From Rhodoblastus sp963703385 (GTDB lineage Bacteria; Pseudomonadota; Alphaproteobacteria; Rhizobiales; Beijerinckiaceae), in contig OY969816.1 of assembly GCA_963703385.1 (NCBI GenBank), forward strand, positions 2,542,001-2,606,000: a stretch of 64,000 bases of DNA. Reading direction: 5' to 3'. Numbering within the stretch: position 1 is the first letter of the stretch; each line of letters begins with the position of its first letter. Below the pieces are notes generated by a model, which saw only the letters and a program-made list of their open reading frames with translations, did not search any database and was not told where the DNA came from. The translations under genes and the position numbers were made by a program. Of the stretch, positions 53,027 through 61,966 are shown piece after piece.

Positions 53027-53986
53027 TTACAAACGGCCGACCGCGCCGAGGCCGAACAAGGCGAAACGGCGAGCGGCGTCGCCCCAGATCTTGACCGATC
53101 GCCAGCCGGCGCGTTCGGCCATTTCCGCGAAACCCCGCAGTTCATATTTGCGTGAACTCTCGGTGTGAATGAACTCGCCAGCCTGAAAGTCATAGCGCCG
53201 GCCGTCGACCGTGACGACGCGCGCCTCCAGGCTGACCAAATGCATTTCGACGGCGAACTCCAACTCGTTCCACCGCGCCTCATGAACAAATCGATCGAGC
53301 GGGAAATCGGCCGAACATTCGCGATTGATCCGGGCCAGGAGGTTGCGATTGAACGCCGCGGTCACGCCTTGGCGATCGTCATAGGCGGCGAGAATCTCTT
53401 CGACGTTTTTTTTGAGATCGACGCCGATGACCGCTTTGCCGCGCGGGCGGACATGAGCCCGAAACATCTCCAGCAGCGAAACCGCCTCCCCCGCGTCGAG
53501 ATTGCCGATCGTCGATCCGGGGAAGAAGGCCGCGCGCGGCCCGTCGGGCAACCCCGACGGCAAATCGAAACATCGGGTGAAATCCGCGACGAATGCGCGC
53601 GTCTCGAGCCACGGAAAGCGGCGCCTCAGGCGATCCACCGTGCGATCGAGCACGTCGCCTGCGATATCGATCGGAACATAGAGCCGCGGCTGCAGAGCCT
53701 CGATCAAGATTTCGGTCTTGACGCCGGCGCCCGCGCCATATTCGAGCAGAACCGGGCGTTCGCCGCAGAAATCGGCGATCTCGCCGGCGTGACGGCGCAG
53801 AATCGAGGTCTCGACCTGCGTCAGATAATAATCTTCGAGGCGGGTGATCGCCTCGAAAAGCGCCGAGCCGCGATCGTCATAGAGCCAGCGGCTGGGAAGA
53901 TATTTCGGGCGCGCCGAAAGTCCGGCGGCGACGTCGGCGCGAAAGGCTTCGAGCTGCGGCGTCCGGTCGAGGATGTGGTCAAGCAT
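53027..53986 (-). CDS. egtD: L-histidine N-alpha-methyltransferase EgtD (ergothioneine)
   Basis: The 319-residue enzyme trimethylates histidine to hercynine with SAM, the first step of ergothioneine synthesis. Hallmarks are ARPKYLPSRWLYDDRGSALFEAIT, the SAM loop LLEYGAGAGVKTEILIEAL and FFPGSTIGNLD; MLDHILDRTPQ is the usual N-terminus. Its start overlaps the egtB stop by 8 bases, so the two are coupled. The length fits the family (about 320). egtC and egtE are not in the window, as in many alphaproteobacteria. Confidence 0.94.
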   Translation of the reverse strand: MLDHILDRTPQLEAFRADVAAGLSARPKYLPSRWLYDDRGSALFEAITRLEDYYLTQVETSILRRHAGEIADFCGERPVLLEYGAGAGVKTEILIEALQPRLYVPIDIAGDVLDRTVDRLRRRFPWLETRAFVADFTRCFDLPSGLPDGPRAAFFPGSTIGNLDAGEAVSLLEMFRAHVRPRGKAVIGVDLKKNVEEILAAYDDRQGVTAAFNRNLLARINRECSADFPLDRFVHEARWNELEFAVEMHLVSLEARVVTVDGRRYDFQAGEFIHTESSRKYELRGFAEMAERAGWRSVKIWGDAARRFALFGLGAVGRL

Positions 53987-55262
53987 TTCTGGAGTCCTCG
54001 GCCAGTCGCAGTCCGCAAAACTGCCAACGGGTTTGGGGCGGAAAAAAATTGCGGTAGCTCGGCCTGACATGGCCGGCCGGCGTCACGCAGGAGCCGCCAC
54101 GCAACACATACTGCCCGGACATGAACTTGCCATTATACTCGCCGGCTGCGCCACGCAGCGGCTGAAATCGCGGATAGGGCGCATAGGCGCTCCGAGTCCA
54201 TTCCCAGACGTCGCCGAACATCTGACGCAGGCCGCCGTCCGCCGCCTGAGCCGGGCGCGGGCGCAAAACGCCCGAATCTGCGAAATTGCCATTCATGGCT
54301 ATGTTTTCGGCTGCATGCTCCCATTCCACTTCCGTCGGCAGCCGTCGTGCGGACCATTTGGCAAAGGCGTCGGCCTCGAAATAAGAGACATGGACGACCG
54401 GCGCCGCGGGATTGACGGGCTGCGGCCCGCACAGCGTCATGGTGGTGAAAACGCCATCGCGCTCCTCCCAATAGAGCGGCGCCGTCCAGGCCCCGGCAAC
54501 CGCTTGCGCCCAGCCGTCGGACAGCCAGAGCAAGGGGTTGCGATAGCCGCCGTCGGCGATGAATTCCAGCCATTCCGCATTGGTGACCAGCCGGTCGGCC
54601 AGTTTGAACGGCTCGATCCACTGGCGGTGGCGCGGTGTTTCGCAATCGAAGGCGAAGTCATCGCCGCCATGACCGATCTCGACGAGACCACCGTCAAAAC
54701 TTTGGTAGCCGACGTCGCAGGGAACGCCGTTCGGCGCGGCCGGACTGCGATCTCGATAAGCCGGCTTCAGCGGATTCTGCGCAAAAAGATGGAGGATGTC
54801 GGTGAGAATAAGCTCCTGATGTTGTTGTTCATGCTGCCGCCCGAGTTCGATCAGGTCGACGACGGCCGGATCAGCGGTTCGCTCCAGCAAGATTGCGATA
54901 TTCGCGTCGACGTGGTCGCGATAGGCTTGGATCGTCTCAAGCGTTGGACGGGTGATCATGCCGCGGCGCGGCCGCGGCTGGCGCGCGCCAAAAATCTCGT
55001 AATAAGAGTTGAACAGGAAGCCGAAACGGGAATCGAAGACGCGATATCCGGGCAGGTTGGGCTCGAGCACGACGGTTTCGAAAAACCAGGTCGTATGGGC
55101 CAGGTGCCATTTCGCGGGGCTGGCGTCCGGCATGGATTGAACCGTCGCATCGGCGTCAGACAAGCTCGCGCAGAGGTCTCTGCTTGCCGCGCGCGTGGCG
55201 TGATGGAGCCGCAGGCGTTCGACGTTCGCGCCATGTTGAGGCGCAAGTTGCGTGGCGTCCAT
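53979..55262 (-). CDS. egtB: Ergothioneine biosynthesis sulfoxide synthase EgtB
   Basis: The 427-residue non-haem iron enzyme joins a thiol (gamma-glutamylcysteine or cysteine) to hercynine with oxygen. The N-terminal DinB-like domain has the three iron ligands: His in KWHLAHTTWFFE (near residue 53), and His144 and His148 in the HEQQHQE motif. The C-terminal half is an FGE-sulfatase-like fold (RRLPTEVEWEHAAE, GDVWEWTRSAYAPYP, YVLRGGSCVTPAGHVRPSYR). It is the first gene of the egtB-egtD pair. Confidence 0.94.
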   Translation of the reverse strand: MDATQLAPQHGANVERLRLHHATRAASRDLCASLSDADATVQSMPDASPAKWHLAHTTWFFETVVLEPNLPGYRVFDSRFGFLFNSYYEIFGARQPRPRRGMITRPTLETIQAYRDHVDANIAILLERTADPAVVDLIELGRQHEQQHQELILTDILHLFAQNPLKPAYRDRSPAAPNGVPCDVGYQSFDGGLVEIGHGGDDFAFDCETPRHRQWIEPFKLADRLVTNAEWLEFIADGGYRNPLLWLSDGWAQAVAGAWTAPLYWEERDGVFTTMTLCGPQPVNPAAPVVHVSYFEADAFAKWSARRLPTEVEWEHAAENIAMNGNFADSGVLRPRPAQAADGGLRQMFGDVWEWTRSAYAPYPRFQPLRGAAGEYNGKFMSGQYVLRGGSCVTPAGHVRPSYRNFFPPQTRWQFCGLRLAEDSRNA

Positions 55263-55735
55263 CGTCTTCCGACCCCTCCACCTCGATAATTCTAAGCCCT
55301 TTAGGCGCGACGTTTCAAGCGCGCGGATTTTTGCAGGTCATAGGTCCCCTTCGTTGCCTTCGCCAAAGCAATCTCGGACGAATAAAACCACGCCGAAACA
55401 TGAATTAGGTTTATGACATCCTGCAATTGTTCGGCACGACTACGAAAACGTTCCTTTTATATTCAATCAGTTGTCAGCGGTTTATTCCACGAGTTTCAGC
55501 CAATTCTTCCTATCTTGGTTCTGGTAGGGATCGTTGCAAGACAGGAGGGCGCCGATATGCCGGTCGATAAGGCCGACGCGTTTCGCCATTTCCATTGCCG
55601 CGGTCGGTTCTTGGCGCTGGAGCGGCGCGCAATCTCAACGAGTCCGGCTTCGAGTGAAGCGAAAAATGGGTGATGCCGGCGGGTGCTCCGATCCCGTTTT
55701 TTGGACCCGCCGGCGGGTAGAGTTTTCCGGCTATT
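55263..55735. other. Gene-poor region upstream of egtB
   Basis: These 473 bases include the egtB promoter region, the short frame at 55557-55673 and a 10-bp inverted repeat (GCCGGCGGGT at 55675-55684 with its complement at 55705-55714). The stretch at 55400-55500 is AT-richer. Nothing else is supported. Confidence 0.45.
55557..55673 (+). CDS. Possible short protein or 5' fragment of a lost gene
   Basis: A 38-codon frame (MPVDKADAFRHFHCRGRFLA at the start) has a strong AGGAGGG site 7 bases upstream. There is no recognised family. Its position just left of IS remnants fits the beginning of a gene whose remainder was deleted. Confidence 0.3.
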   Translation: MPVDKADAFRHFHCRGRFLALERRAISTSPASSEAKNG

Positions 55736-55927
55736 TCACGGCTGCGGGCTGGATGCGCCGCCGGGAGTTTGCAATGAGATCGGCGGCTTGTTGCCGATCG
55801 CCCCATGCGGCCGATCCTCGTTGTAGTCTCTGCGCCAATCCTCCAACTTTTCCTGCGCGTCGGCAAGCGTCAGGAACCAGCGGGCGTTCAGACCTTCCGC
55901 CCGGAAGCGGGCGTTGAAAATGGCCGA
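55736..55927 (-). pseudogene. IS3-family transposase OrfB, C-terminal remnant
   Basis: On the minus strand one frame reads FNARFRAEGLNARWFLTLAD, then EDWRRDYNEDRPHGAIGNKP and ends at TCA 55736-55738. These are the last 60 or so residues of the IS3-family integrase core (the usual WRxDYNxxRPHSxLG motif). The catalytic triad part is missing, so this is a dead fragment. Confidence 0.85.
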
Positions 55928-56042
55928 TAGTAGGCGCCCGCGCCGACCGGCCAGCTTTTACGTCGCCTGGAACATCATCTGGCTGGCTGACGCCCGCGGG
56001 GCGCCTTGGCGTCCGACGAGGCGGATGCAAAGGCCAATGATC

Positions 56043-56330
56043 TTATGGCCCTCTGCGTGAGGCGAGATAAGCCGCCAGATCCCAGACCTGCTGATCGCTC
56101 AAACTGGGCCTCGCTGGCGTCGCGGTTCTGGCGACGCCGTTTCGGATGACTTGGAAGGTCTGGCCGGCCGACGCCGCCTCCGACCAGGGAGGCAGCGTCA
56201 GGTTTGCCGGCGGTGGATCCAGCCCTTCGCGTCGCCTGCCGCGGCCGTCCCCGTTGACGCCATGGCGGATGGCGCAACCGGCCGCAAAAAGCGCGGCGCC
56301 GGCCTGCTGGGCCGCAGGCGACGCCAGCAA
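56043..56330 (-). pseudogene. Degenerate cytochrome c domain
   Basis: About 95 codons match a class I cytochrome c (AGAALFAAGCAIRHGVNGDG and LDPPPANLTLPPW, ending LSDQQVWDLAAYL). The haem site should be CxxCH, but it reads CAIRH, so the second cysteine is lost. The axial-Met region (usually G-x-MP) reads VARTATPA, so the Met is also gone. There is no ATG and no complete signal peptide. It lies in the same frame as, and 17 codons after, the stop of the cytochrome b fragment. It could not bind haem normally. Confidence 0.8.
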
Positions 56331-56378
56331 CCCGGCGGGCCGGCTCGGTCCGACGCGCTTACATGGCGAAATGCCGAG

Positions 56379-56699
56379 TCAGATTGTTGATGGGGCGATG
56401 CCGACATGTTCGACGATTGAGGCGAGCAGCACGAAATAGACACGAACCACCATGAAGAACAGCACGACCCACATGCCGATGTGATGGATGAGCCGGACCA
56501 GCGACAGGCCGCCGAACAAGGGCGTCAGGAATCCAAACGCCTGGAATGGCGAGTTTACGGGGGCATAGTCCGTATAGACCGAAAGCCCCGTCGCAACCAT
56601 GAGAAGAAGGACCGCATAGATCAGGAGATAGGTCGTCGCCGCCAGCGCGTTGTGACCGGCATAGCGGACCGGATCGGGGCGGAGGACGGAATAGAACAT
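56379..56699 (-). pseudogene. Cytochrome b fragment (hydrogenase/b561-type), C-terminal half
   Basis: The 106-codon frame (LRPDPVRYAGHNALAATTYL, then two TM helices with VRLIHHIGMWVVLFFMVV) matches the C-terminal half of di-haem b-type cytochromes such as the HupC/HyaC subunit of Ni/Fe hydrogenases or thiosulfate reductase. The first two TM helices and their His ligands are missing. Upstream is a 19-bp tandem repeat, and downstream a degenerate cytochrome c. No hydrogenase genes are near. Confidence 0.75.
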
Positions 56700-56746
56700 G
56701 AAGGTCCGCCCCAGACTGCGCCGCCCCGCGCTTCGTGAAAACTCCC

Positions 56747-56822
56747 AAGAGCTTGTTACGTAGGCAAGAGCTTGTTACGTAGGCAAGGGCTTGTTACGTG
56801 GGCAAGGGCTTGTTACGTGGGA
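56747..56822. repeat. 19-bp tandem repeat, four copies
   Basis: AAGAGCTTGTTACGTAGGC at 56747-56765 and 56766-56784, then AAGGGCTTGTTACGTGGGC at 56785-56803 and a last copy at 56804-56822. The first pair and the second pair are each nearly identical, showing stepwise duplication. The TAA stop of the next minus-strand gene comes from the last copy. Confidence 0.95.
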
Positions 56823-57298
56823 TTTTGGACTTTGCCGCCGTTTGCTTCGCGCGCCTCCATGCGCTCGACCTCCTCGGCAAGTCTTCCGTAAGCGCATATG
56901 AAGACCGCCAAATCCTCAGCCATCTCCCGTAACTCCGGGATATTGCCGTCATCGACAATATGCAGCTTCTCTTTCAACCGCGCGGTGGCGGCGCGCACCG
57001 CCTGAGTCCAATCGAGCAGCGGCCAGTTAGGTAAATTCCTGGCGGCGCCAGGCTCGGGCGCAACCCCTCGCGCAGACATTTGCCCCACCTCTCGCGGCAC
57101 GACGTTCTTCCGTACCGCGACTTTGGGGCGAACGGCCCGGACCACACCATCTGTGCGGCCAAGATTTTTCACCGGAGGCGCTCCGGACGAACGTCGAGAC
57201 GGGCGCTCCTGTCGAGATTTCCGTAACACGGCACGCTCCCGGGATGAGGTTCCGCAGGCAACGACCGTCACACGCCTGGAATGCGATCCCCGACCCAT
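56813..57298 (-). CDS. Hypothetical protein with basic N-terminus and helical C-terminus
   Basis: The 161-codon frame is not recognised. The first 90 residues are Arg/Val/Pro-rich and look disordered; the last 65 (LLDWTQAVRAATARLKEKLH to AEEVERMEAREANGGK) should be helical. Its stop codon is provided by the 19-bp tandem repeat. No ribosome site is visible. MSARGVAPEPGAA (near 57080) is an alternative start. It could be a degenerate frame. Confidence 0.35.
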   Translation of the reverse strand: MGRGSHSRRVTVVACGTSSRERAVLRKSRQERPSRRSSGAPPVKNLGRTDGVVRAVRPKVAVRKNVVPREVGQMSARGVAPEPGAARNLPNWPLLDWTQAVRAATARLKEKLHIVDDGNIPELREMAEDLAVFICAYGRLAEEVERMEAREANGGKVQNPT

Positions 57299-57555
57299 GG
57301 CGGATTGGGTATGAGCGCGGCCGACAGCTTGAAACGGCCGATTCTTAAATTAAGGGTAAACTCATCCGTCGATGTCGGCAATGAGCCAAATCAATCGTGG
57401 CGGCGTCGTCCTCCAAGCGCCTGGCTGCGCACCGACGCGCTCCGCCGTCCCGGCTTTGACCACGTCCACGGGCGATATCGTTCGGGTCAGCAAGCAAGAC
57501 GGCGCGCCACGAAACGGCGATCTCGTCATGGTGGAACGGCGATTCGACCGCCCCA

Positions 57556-60060
57556 TCATCTCTGCCAATGTATGAGAGCGATTTCCGCTGGCGTCCGCAC
57601 CCCGGCGTGCGACGGCACAACGCGCGCCGTATATTCTTGCGCCGGCCGCGCGCCAGGAATCCAGCCGCGCCAGAAATAGGCGCACACCGCCCCAACGATC
57701 GCGCCGTCATGCGACAGGGCTATGACCTCCGCAGCAGAGCCGGAGAGCGGTTCGCCATAGATCTCGATGCGGACGTCCGCGGGGGCGATCTCGCCGAGAT
57801 AGACCGGGACCGAGACCTCCCAACCATCGGCCTGCCTGACGAAATCCGGCTGGCCGATATGGATGTTCGGCCATGCGTTTTTCAGGCGCCAACTCCATGC
57901 CGCCATCGCCTTCGCGCTAGCGGCGCCATCCGCGACCCGCTTATGCAAGGCTTCGGCGGCCGGCAGATAGGCCTTGTCGAGATATTCGCGCACCATGCGC
58001 GACGCGCCGTAATGCATGGTCAGATCGGCCATGCTGCGCCGCATGTGCGCCACCCAGGCGCGCGGGATTCCGCTGGCGTCGCGGTCGTAAAAGGTCGGCG
58101 CCACCTCGCGCTCCAGCACCGCGTAGAGTTCTTCCGCATCGTGGCGGTCCTGATCGGCCGATTCCGTGACCTTTCCGTCGCCGATCGCCCAGCCCAGATC
58201 GGGCCGGTAGGCCTCCTCCCACCATCCGTCCAATGTCGAAAGATTCAAGCCGCCATTGACCAGAACTTTCATGCCGCTGGTCCCGCACGCCTCCCAGGGG
58301 CGGCGCGGCGTGTTGATCCAGACATCCACGCCCCAAACCAGCTCCTGCGCCAGCGAAATGTCATAATCTTCCAGAAACACCACCCGGCGACGATATCGCT
58401 TGTCCTGCGCGAACCGAATCCATTCCCCGATCATGCGTTTGCCGGCCTCATCGTCCGGGTGCGCTTTGCCCGCGAGCACGAGTTGCGCCGGGCGCGTCTC
58501 GTCGCAGAGCAGACGCGCCAGGCGGCCCGGATCGGACAGGAGCAGATCGGGGCGCTTGTAGGCGGTGAAGCGACGGGCGAAGCCGAGGGTGAGGACATTG
58601 GGATCGAGCACGGTCTCGCTGACCGCCACGATCTCGGGCGGGTGGCCGCGTCCGCTCAGTTGGACGCCGAGCCGCGCGCGGACGTTGCGCACCAGCTCCT
58701 CGCGGGCGCCGCCGCGCAACGCCCATAGCTCCCCATCGTCGATCATTTGGCAGCGCTCGCCCAGGTCCTCCGTCGGATGACGCCAGCGCTCCTTGCCGCA
58801 GGCCTTGGTCCAGATCGCGTCGGCCGCGGCGGAATCCCACGTCGGCACATGAACGCCGTTGGTGATGTGGTCGAACGGAACCTCATGTTCCGGCCATCGC
58901 GGGTACAGCGGCTGAAAAATCCGGCGGCTGACCGCGCCATGCAACCGGCTGACGCCAAAACTCAGAAACGCTCGGCGCGCAGCCAGATAGGCCATGTTGA
59001 GCGCGCCATCGGAGATTGGCCCCTCGGTGACGCCAAGCTGCTCGAGCTCGGCAAAAGTCGGCTCTCCCGCCGCCCAAGCCTGGATGTAACGTCTGAGGCC
59101 ATCCAGCGGGTAACGGTCGAATCCCGCGTCCACCGGCGTATGGGTGGTGAAGACATTGCCGGCGCGCGTGGCCCACAAGGCCTCGCTGAAACTCAGGCCA
59201 TGACGCTTGGCGAAGGCGCGCGCCCGCTCCAGCACGGCGAATCCGGCGTGCCCCTCGTTCAGGTGACAGACCTCGATTTCGGGATGCAGCGCCTCGACCA
59301 GGCGCCAGCCGCCAATTCCCAGTACGATCTCCTGCATCATCCGCAGCTCGCCGCCGCCGCCATAGAGCTTGCCCGCGATGCCCCGATCCACCGGGCCGTT
59401 GACCGGATCGTTGCTGTCCAGCAGATAGAGCCGCGTTCGCCCGACGATGACGCGCCACACCCGCAATTGCAGCGTCCGCCCTGGAAGCTCGACCGGAATG
59501 CGCAGCCAGCCGCCGCCCGCCTCGCGCACCGGCTCGATGGGCATGCTCGACGGATCGTTATAGGGAAAGGCCTCGAACTGCCGTCCCTTGGCGTCGATCG
59601 TCTGGCGGAAATAGCCCTCCTGGTACAACAGGCCGATCCCGATGACCGGAACGCCGAGGTCGCTCGCCGCCTTCAGGAAATCGCCCGCCAGCACGCCAAG
59701 CCCGCCGGCGTAAAGCGGCAGCGCCTCGCCGAGACCGAACTCCATGCTGAACCAGGCGACGCCGCCCAGCGGCGCGCCAGGCCGCGCTTCGGCGAACCAG
59801 CTCCGGTCGGTCAGGTAAGCGCGCCGCGCCGCGACCAGCCGATCGAGATGCGCGACGAAACCGGCGTCCGCGGCAAGTTCCGCCAGACGTTGGGCCGAGA
59901 CGTCTTCCAGCACCGTCCACGGATTGCGCGTTCCCCGCCACAAGACATCGTCGACACGGGCCCAGAGCTCGTCGGCCTCGTGGCTCCATGTCCAGCGCAG
60001 ATCGAGCGCCAGCTCCCGCAGAGCGGCGAGCGGCGAGGGGAGATCACGCCAGGGAATCAT
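57556..60060 (-). CDS. glgP: Alpha-glucan phosphorylase (GT35, DUF3417-containing)
   Basis: The 834-residue enzyme releases glucose-1-phosphate from glycogen or maltodextrin. The N-terminal DUF3417 domain (WRDLPSPLAALRELALDLRW and NPWTVLEDVSAQRLAELA) marks the bacterial/archaeal short branch. Catalytic blocks include YAGGLGVLAGDFLKAASDLG, VCHLNEGHAGF, ITNGVHVPTW and FARRFTAYKRPDLLL; the PLP-phosphate loop is RPWEACGTSGMKVLVNGGLN. A weak GGAGCCGA lies upstream of ATG 60060. It stands alone, with no other glycogen genes in the window. Confidence 0.92.
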   Translation of the reverse strand: MIPWRDLPSPLAALRELALDLRWTWSHEADELWARVDDVLWRGTRNPWTVLEDVSAQRLAELAADAGFVAHLDRLVAARRAYLTDRSWFAEARPGAPLGGVAWFSMEFGLGEALPLYAGGLGVLAGDFLKAASDLGVPVIGIGLLYQEGYFRQTIDAKGRQFEAFPYNDPSSMPIEPVREAGGGWLRIPVELPGRTLQLRVWRVIVGRTRLYLLDSNDPVNGPVDRGIAGKLYGGGGELRMMQEIVLGIGGWRLVEALHPEIEVCHLNEGHAGFAVLERARAFAKRHGLSFSEALWATRAGNVFTTHTPVDAGFDRYPLDGLRRYIQAWAAGEPTFAELEQLGVTEGPISDGALNMAYLAARRAFLSFGVSRLHGAVSRRIFQPLYPRWPEHEVPFDHITNGVHVPTWDSAAADAIWTKACGKERWRHPTEDLGERCQMIDDGELWALRGGAREELVRNVRARLGVQLSGRGHPPEIVAVSETVLDPNVLTLGFARRFTAYKRPDLLLSDPGRLARLLCDETRPAQLVLAGKAHPDDEAGKRMIGEWIRFAQDKRYRRRVVFLEDYDISLAQELVWGVDVWINTPRRPWEACGTSGMKVLVNGGLNLSTLDGWWEEAYRPDLGWAIGDGKVTESADQDRHDAEELYAVLEREVAPTFYDRDASGIPRAWVAHMRRSMADLTMHYGASRMVREYLDKAYLPAAEALHKRVADGAASAKAMAAWSWRLKNAWPNIHIGQPDFVRQADGWEVSVPVYLGEIAPADVRIEIYGEPLSGSAAEVIALSHDGAIVGAVCAYFWRGWIPGARPAQEYTARVVPSHAGVRTPAEIALIHWQR

Positions 60061-60476
60061 CGGTCGGCTCCTTACATGTCACGCCCGTGCGTTTCCCGGC
60101 GGCCCGGACGTTCGGCGGCTCGCGCTTTGGGTCAGGATCCGCGGCGCGCTCGCCGGATGGCCGCTGGCCGAGTAGATGCGAAATTCAAGAATATAACAAG
60201 TAATCGTGGGATAGCTCGCCGCCGTCACGCAACGGCGATTGGCGGCCAGCGAACAAAGTCGTGAAAACCCGGCCTCTCGGAGCAACGGAAAGATTGCATC
60301 ATGACGCCGCGCCTGCCGCCGATGGCGTTCTGGCGAGCGACCGAGAACGACATTCGGTGCGACAGAGGCCCAATCCCGGCGCACATGCATCGGTTGGGAA
60401 CGGGGACTTGCTTCACCATGAAAAAGCCCGCTTTGTGCGGCCTACATCGCCAACATCTGTGCCAAAGAGGGATCCA
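60061..60476. other. Divergent intergenic region, glgP / Gly-Tyr-rich protein
   Basis: These 416 bases lie between divergent genes. A short AT-rich patch at about 60176-60215 (TTCAAGAATATAACAAGTAAT) is the best place for a promoter. The frame of the downstream gene is open up to 60261, but nothing before 60477 looks coding. Confidence 0.5.
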
Positions 60477-61274
60477 ATGAATCCGCCGATCAAACGTTTT
60501 TTCGGCCTGCTTTCGACTGCCGCGTTCAGTCTGGCAATTGGCTTGAGCGCGCCAGAGCCAGCGGTCGGCGCAGGTTTTGGTGGATTCGGCGGTTTCGGGG
60601 GCCATGGGTTCCGCGGCGGCGGTTTCGGCGGCCGTGGATTCCACGGCGGTGGCGGCCGATTTGGCAGTTACGGCGGCAGGAGCTTGCGGTCGGGCGGCTA
60701 TTCTGGCCGCGCAGCCGCTTCCCGCGGCGCCGTGAGTGGGGTGGCGCGTGGCAATGTCGCCGGTATTCGAACTGGAGCCAGCCTTGGCGGGGCCAGGGTC
60801 AATACGGCCGTCACTGGCGTCTATGGGCTCAACCGCGGCGGTTGGGGCGGCTATCCCGGCTGGGGCTATGGATCCGGCCTCGGTCTTGGTTTGGCGCTGG
60901 CTGGCGGCGCTCTTTGGTATTCCGCGCTGGCCAGCGGATATCCATTCTATCCCTACGCGTTTTATGGCGACCCCTATTTTGGTTTTGGTTACGCGAACTT
61001 TGGCTTCGGGTACCCGTTTTATCGCTACGGCTATCCGTTCTACGGTTACGGCTACCCGTTCTACGGATATTGGCGTCCTCTGCCGCTGTTCGGCTATGCT
61101 TCTTATTGGGAGCCTGACTACGTCTACAGCTATGGTTCGATTGAGAGCTACGCTTATCCCATCCACAGATCTGTCCATAGAACTCATTCATGTGCAGTCT
61201 GTATCTGTCCAACCGTTGCGGCTCCAGCTTATACCAATGCCAGTTATGCCACGTCGACGGTCGCCCTTTGGTGA
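60477..61274 (+). CDS. Exported Gly/Tyr-rich low-complexity protein
   Basis: The 265-residue protein has a signal peptide (residues 1-32, FFGLLSTAAFSLAIGLSAPE). Residues 33-80 are Gly/Phe/Arg repeats (GFGGFGGFGGHGFRGGGFGG). A hydrophobic Gly/Leu stretch (LGLGLALAGGALWYSALASG) follows, then a Tyr/Phe/Gly/Pro block with repeats of YPFYGYG, and a Cys pair (CAVCIC) near the end. AAAGAGGGATCC precedes the ATG at 60477. Such proteins are found on the surface or in the periplasm of Hyphomicrobiales; no function is known. A Spy-like gene follows 97 bases downstream. Confidence 0.75.
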   Translation: MNPPIKRFFGLLSTAAFSLAIGLSAPEPAVGAGFGGFGGFGGHGFRGGGFGGRGFHGGGGRFGSYGGRSLRSGGYSGRAAASRGAVSGVARGNVAGIRTGASLGGARVNTAVTGVYGLNRGGWGGYPGWGYGSGLGLGLALAGGALWYSALASGYPFYPYAFYGDPYFGFGYANFGFGYPFYRYGYPFYGYGYPFYGYWRPLPLFGYASYWEPDYVYSYGSIESYAYPIHRSVHRTHSCAVCICPTVAAPAYTNASYATSTVALW

Positions 61275-61371
61275 TTTCGCTCGCATGTGAACTGAAACGT
61301 GGCGACCGAGGCCAACCCGGCGGTTTCCTTCGGTTGAGGCCGAACATCCCACGCATCCAATCAAGAGGAAG

Positions 61372-61830
61372 ATGATGAAGCTCAAGAAAGCCAGTGTTGC
61401 GTGCCTAGCTTTGCTATCGGCTGCCGGTGTAGCCACGGCGCAGGGAGCTGGCGCCGCGCGCCCGGCCCTGCCAGGCGCTGCGGGGCAGGCAATGACATGT
61501 CCGGACCCTCACATCGATGGTCAACTTGCCTTTATCAAAGCAGAACTGAAAATCACCGACGAACAAGCGCCAGTGTGGACCGTTTTTGCCGAAACTTTCC
61601 GCGCCGACAAACAAAAAAAGGCGGCCGCTTGCGTCGCTGCGCAGGAACAAGCCCGCGCCATGGCGTCAGCAAACCTGCTTGATTCGATGAAAGTCGTCGA
61701 GACGCGTTTGTCGGACCAGCTTGACTCGATGCGCGCCATGGAGGCTGCGATCCGGCCACTCTATGGAATGTTGACGAGAGACCAGAAGCAAAAGGCCGAT
61801 GAGATCCTGAAGGGCGGCCCTGCCATGTAA
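61372..61830 (+). CDS. Spy/CpxP family periplasmic protein (LTXXQ motif)
   Basis: The 152-residue exported helical protein has a signal peptide running to about residue 24 (SVACLALLSAAGVATAQG). The two LTxxQ-type motifs are LKITDEQAPVW and MLTRDQKQKADEIL, typical of the Spy/CpxP family of periplasmic chaperones and stress sensors. The GAGGAAG site precedes ATG-ATG. It may share a transcript with the preceding Gly/Tyr-rich gene. Confidence 0.85.
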   Translation: MMKLKKASVACLALLSAAGVATAQGAGAARPALPGAAGQAMTCPDPHIDGQLAFIKAELKITDEQAPVWTVFAETFRADKQKKAAACVAAQEQARAMASANLLDSMKVVETRLSDQLDSMRAMEAAIRPLYGMLTRDQKQKADEILKGGPAM

Positions 61831-61966
61831 TCGCCGGGCGGCTGGCTGGGCGAGTGTTGGCGGCGTGATTTGATCGCGATTCGGCGTGGCCTGCGATCTT
61901 GGGACCGAATCCCAGCCGAAGGAAGCAGTCACCCGATGTGGCGGCGGCGCCCGAATTGAGCCAATC

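Noticed and set aside
57372..57575. 67-codon plus-strand frame at the 3' end of glgP
   Set aside because: It overlaps the end of glgP in antisense and has no recognisable family or ribosome site.
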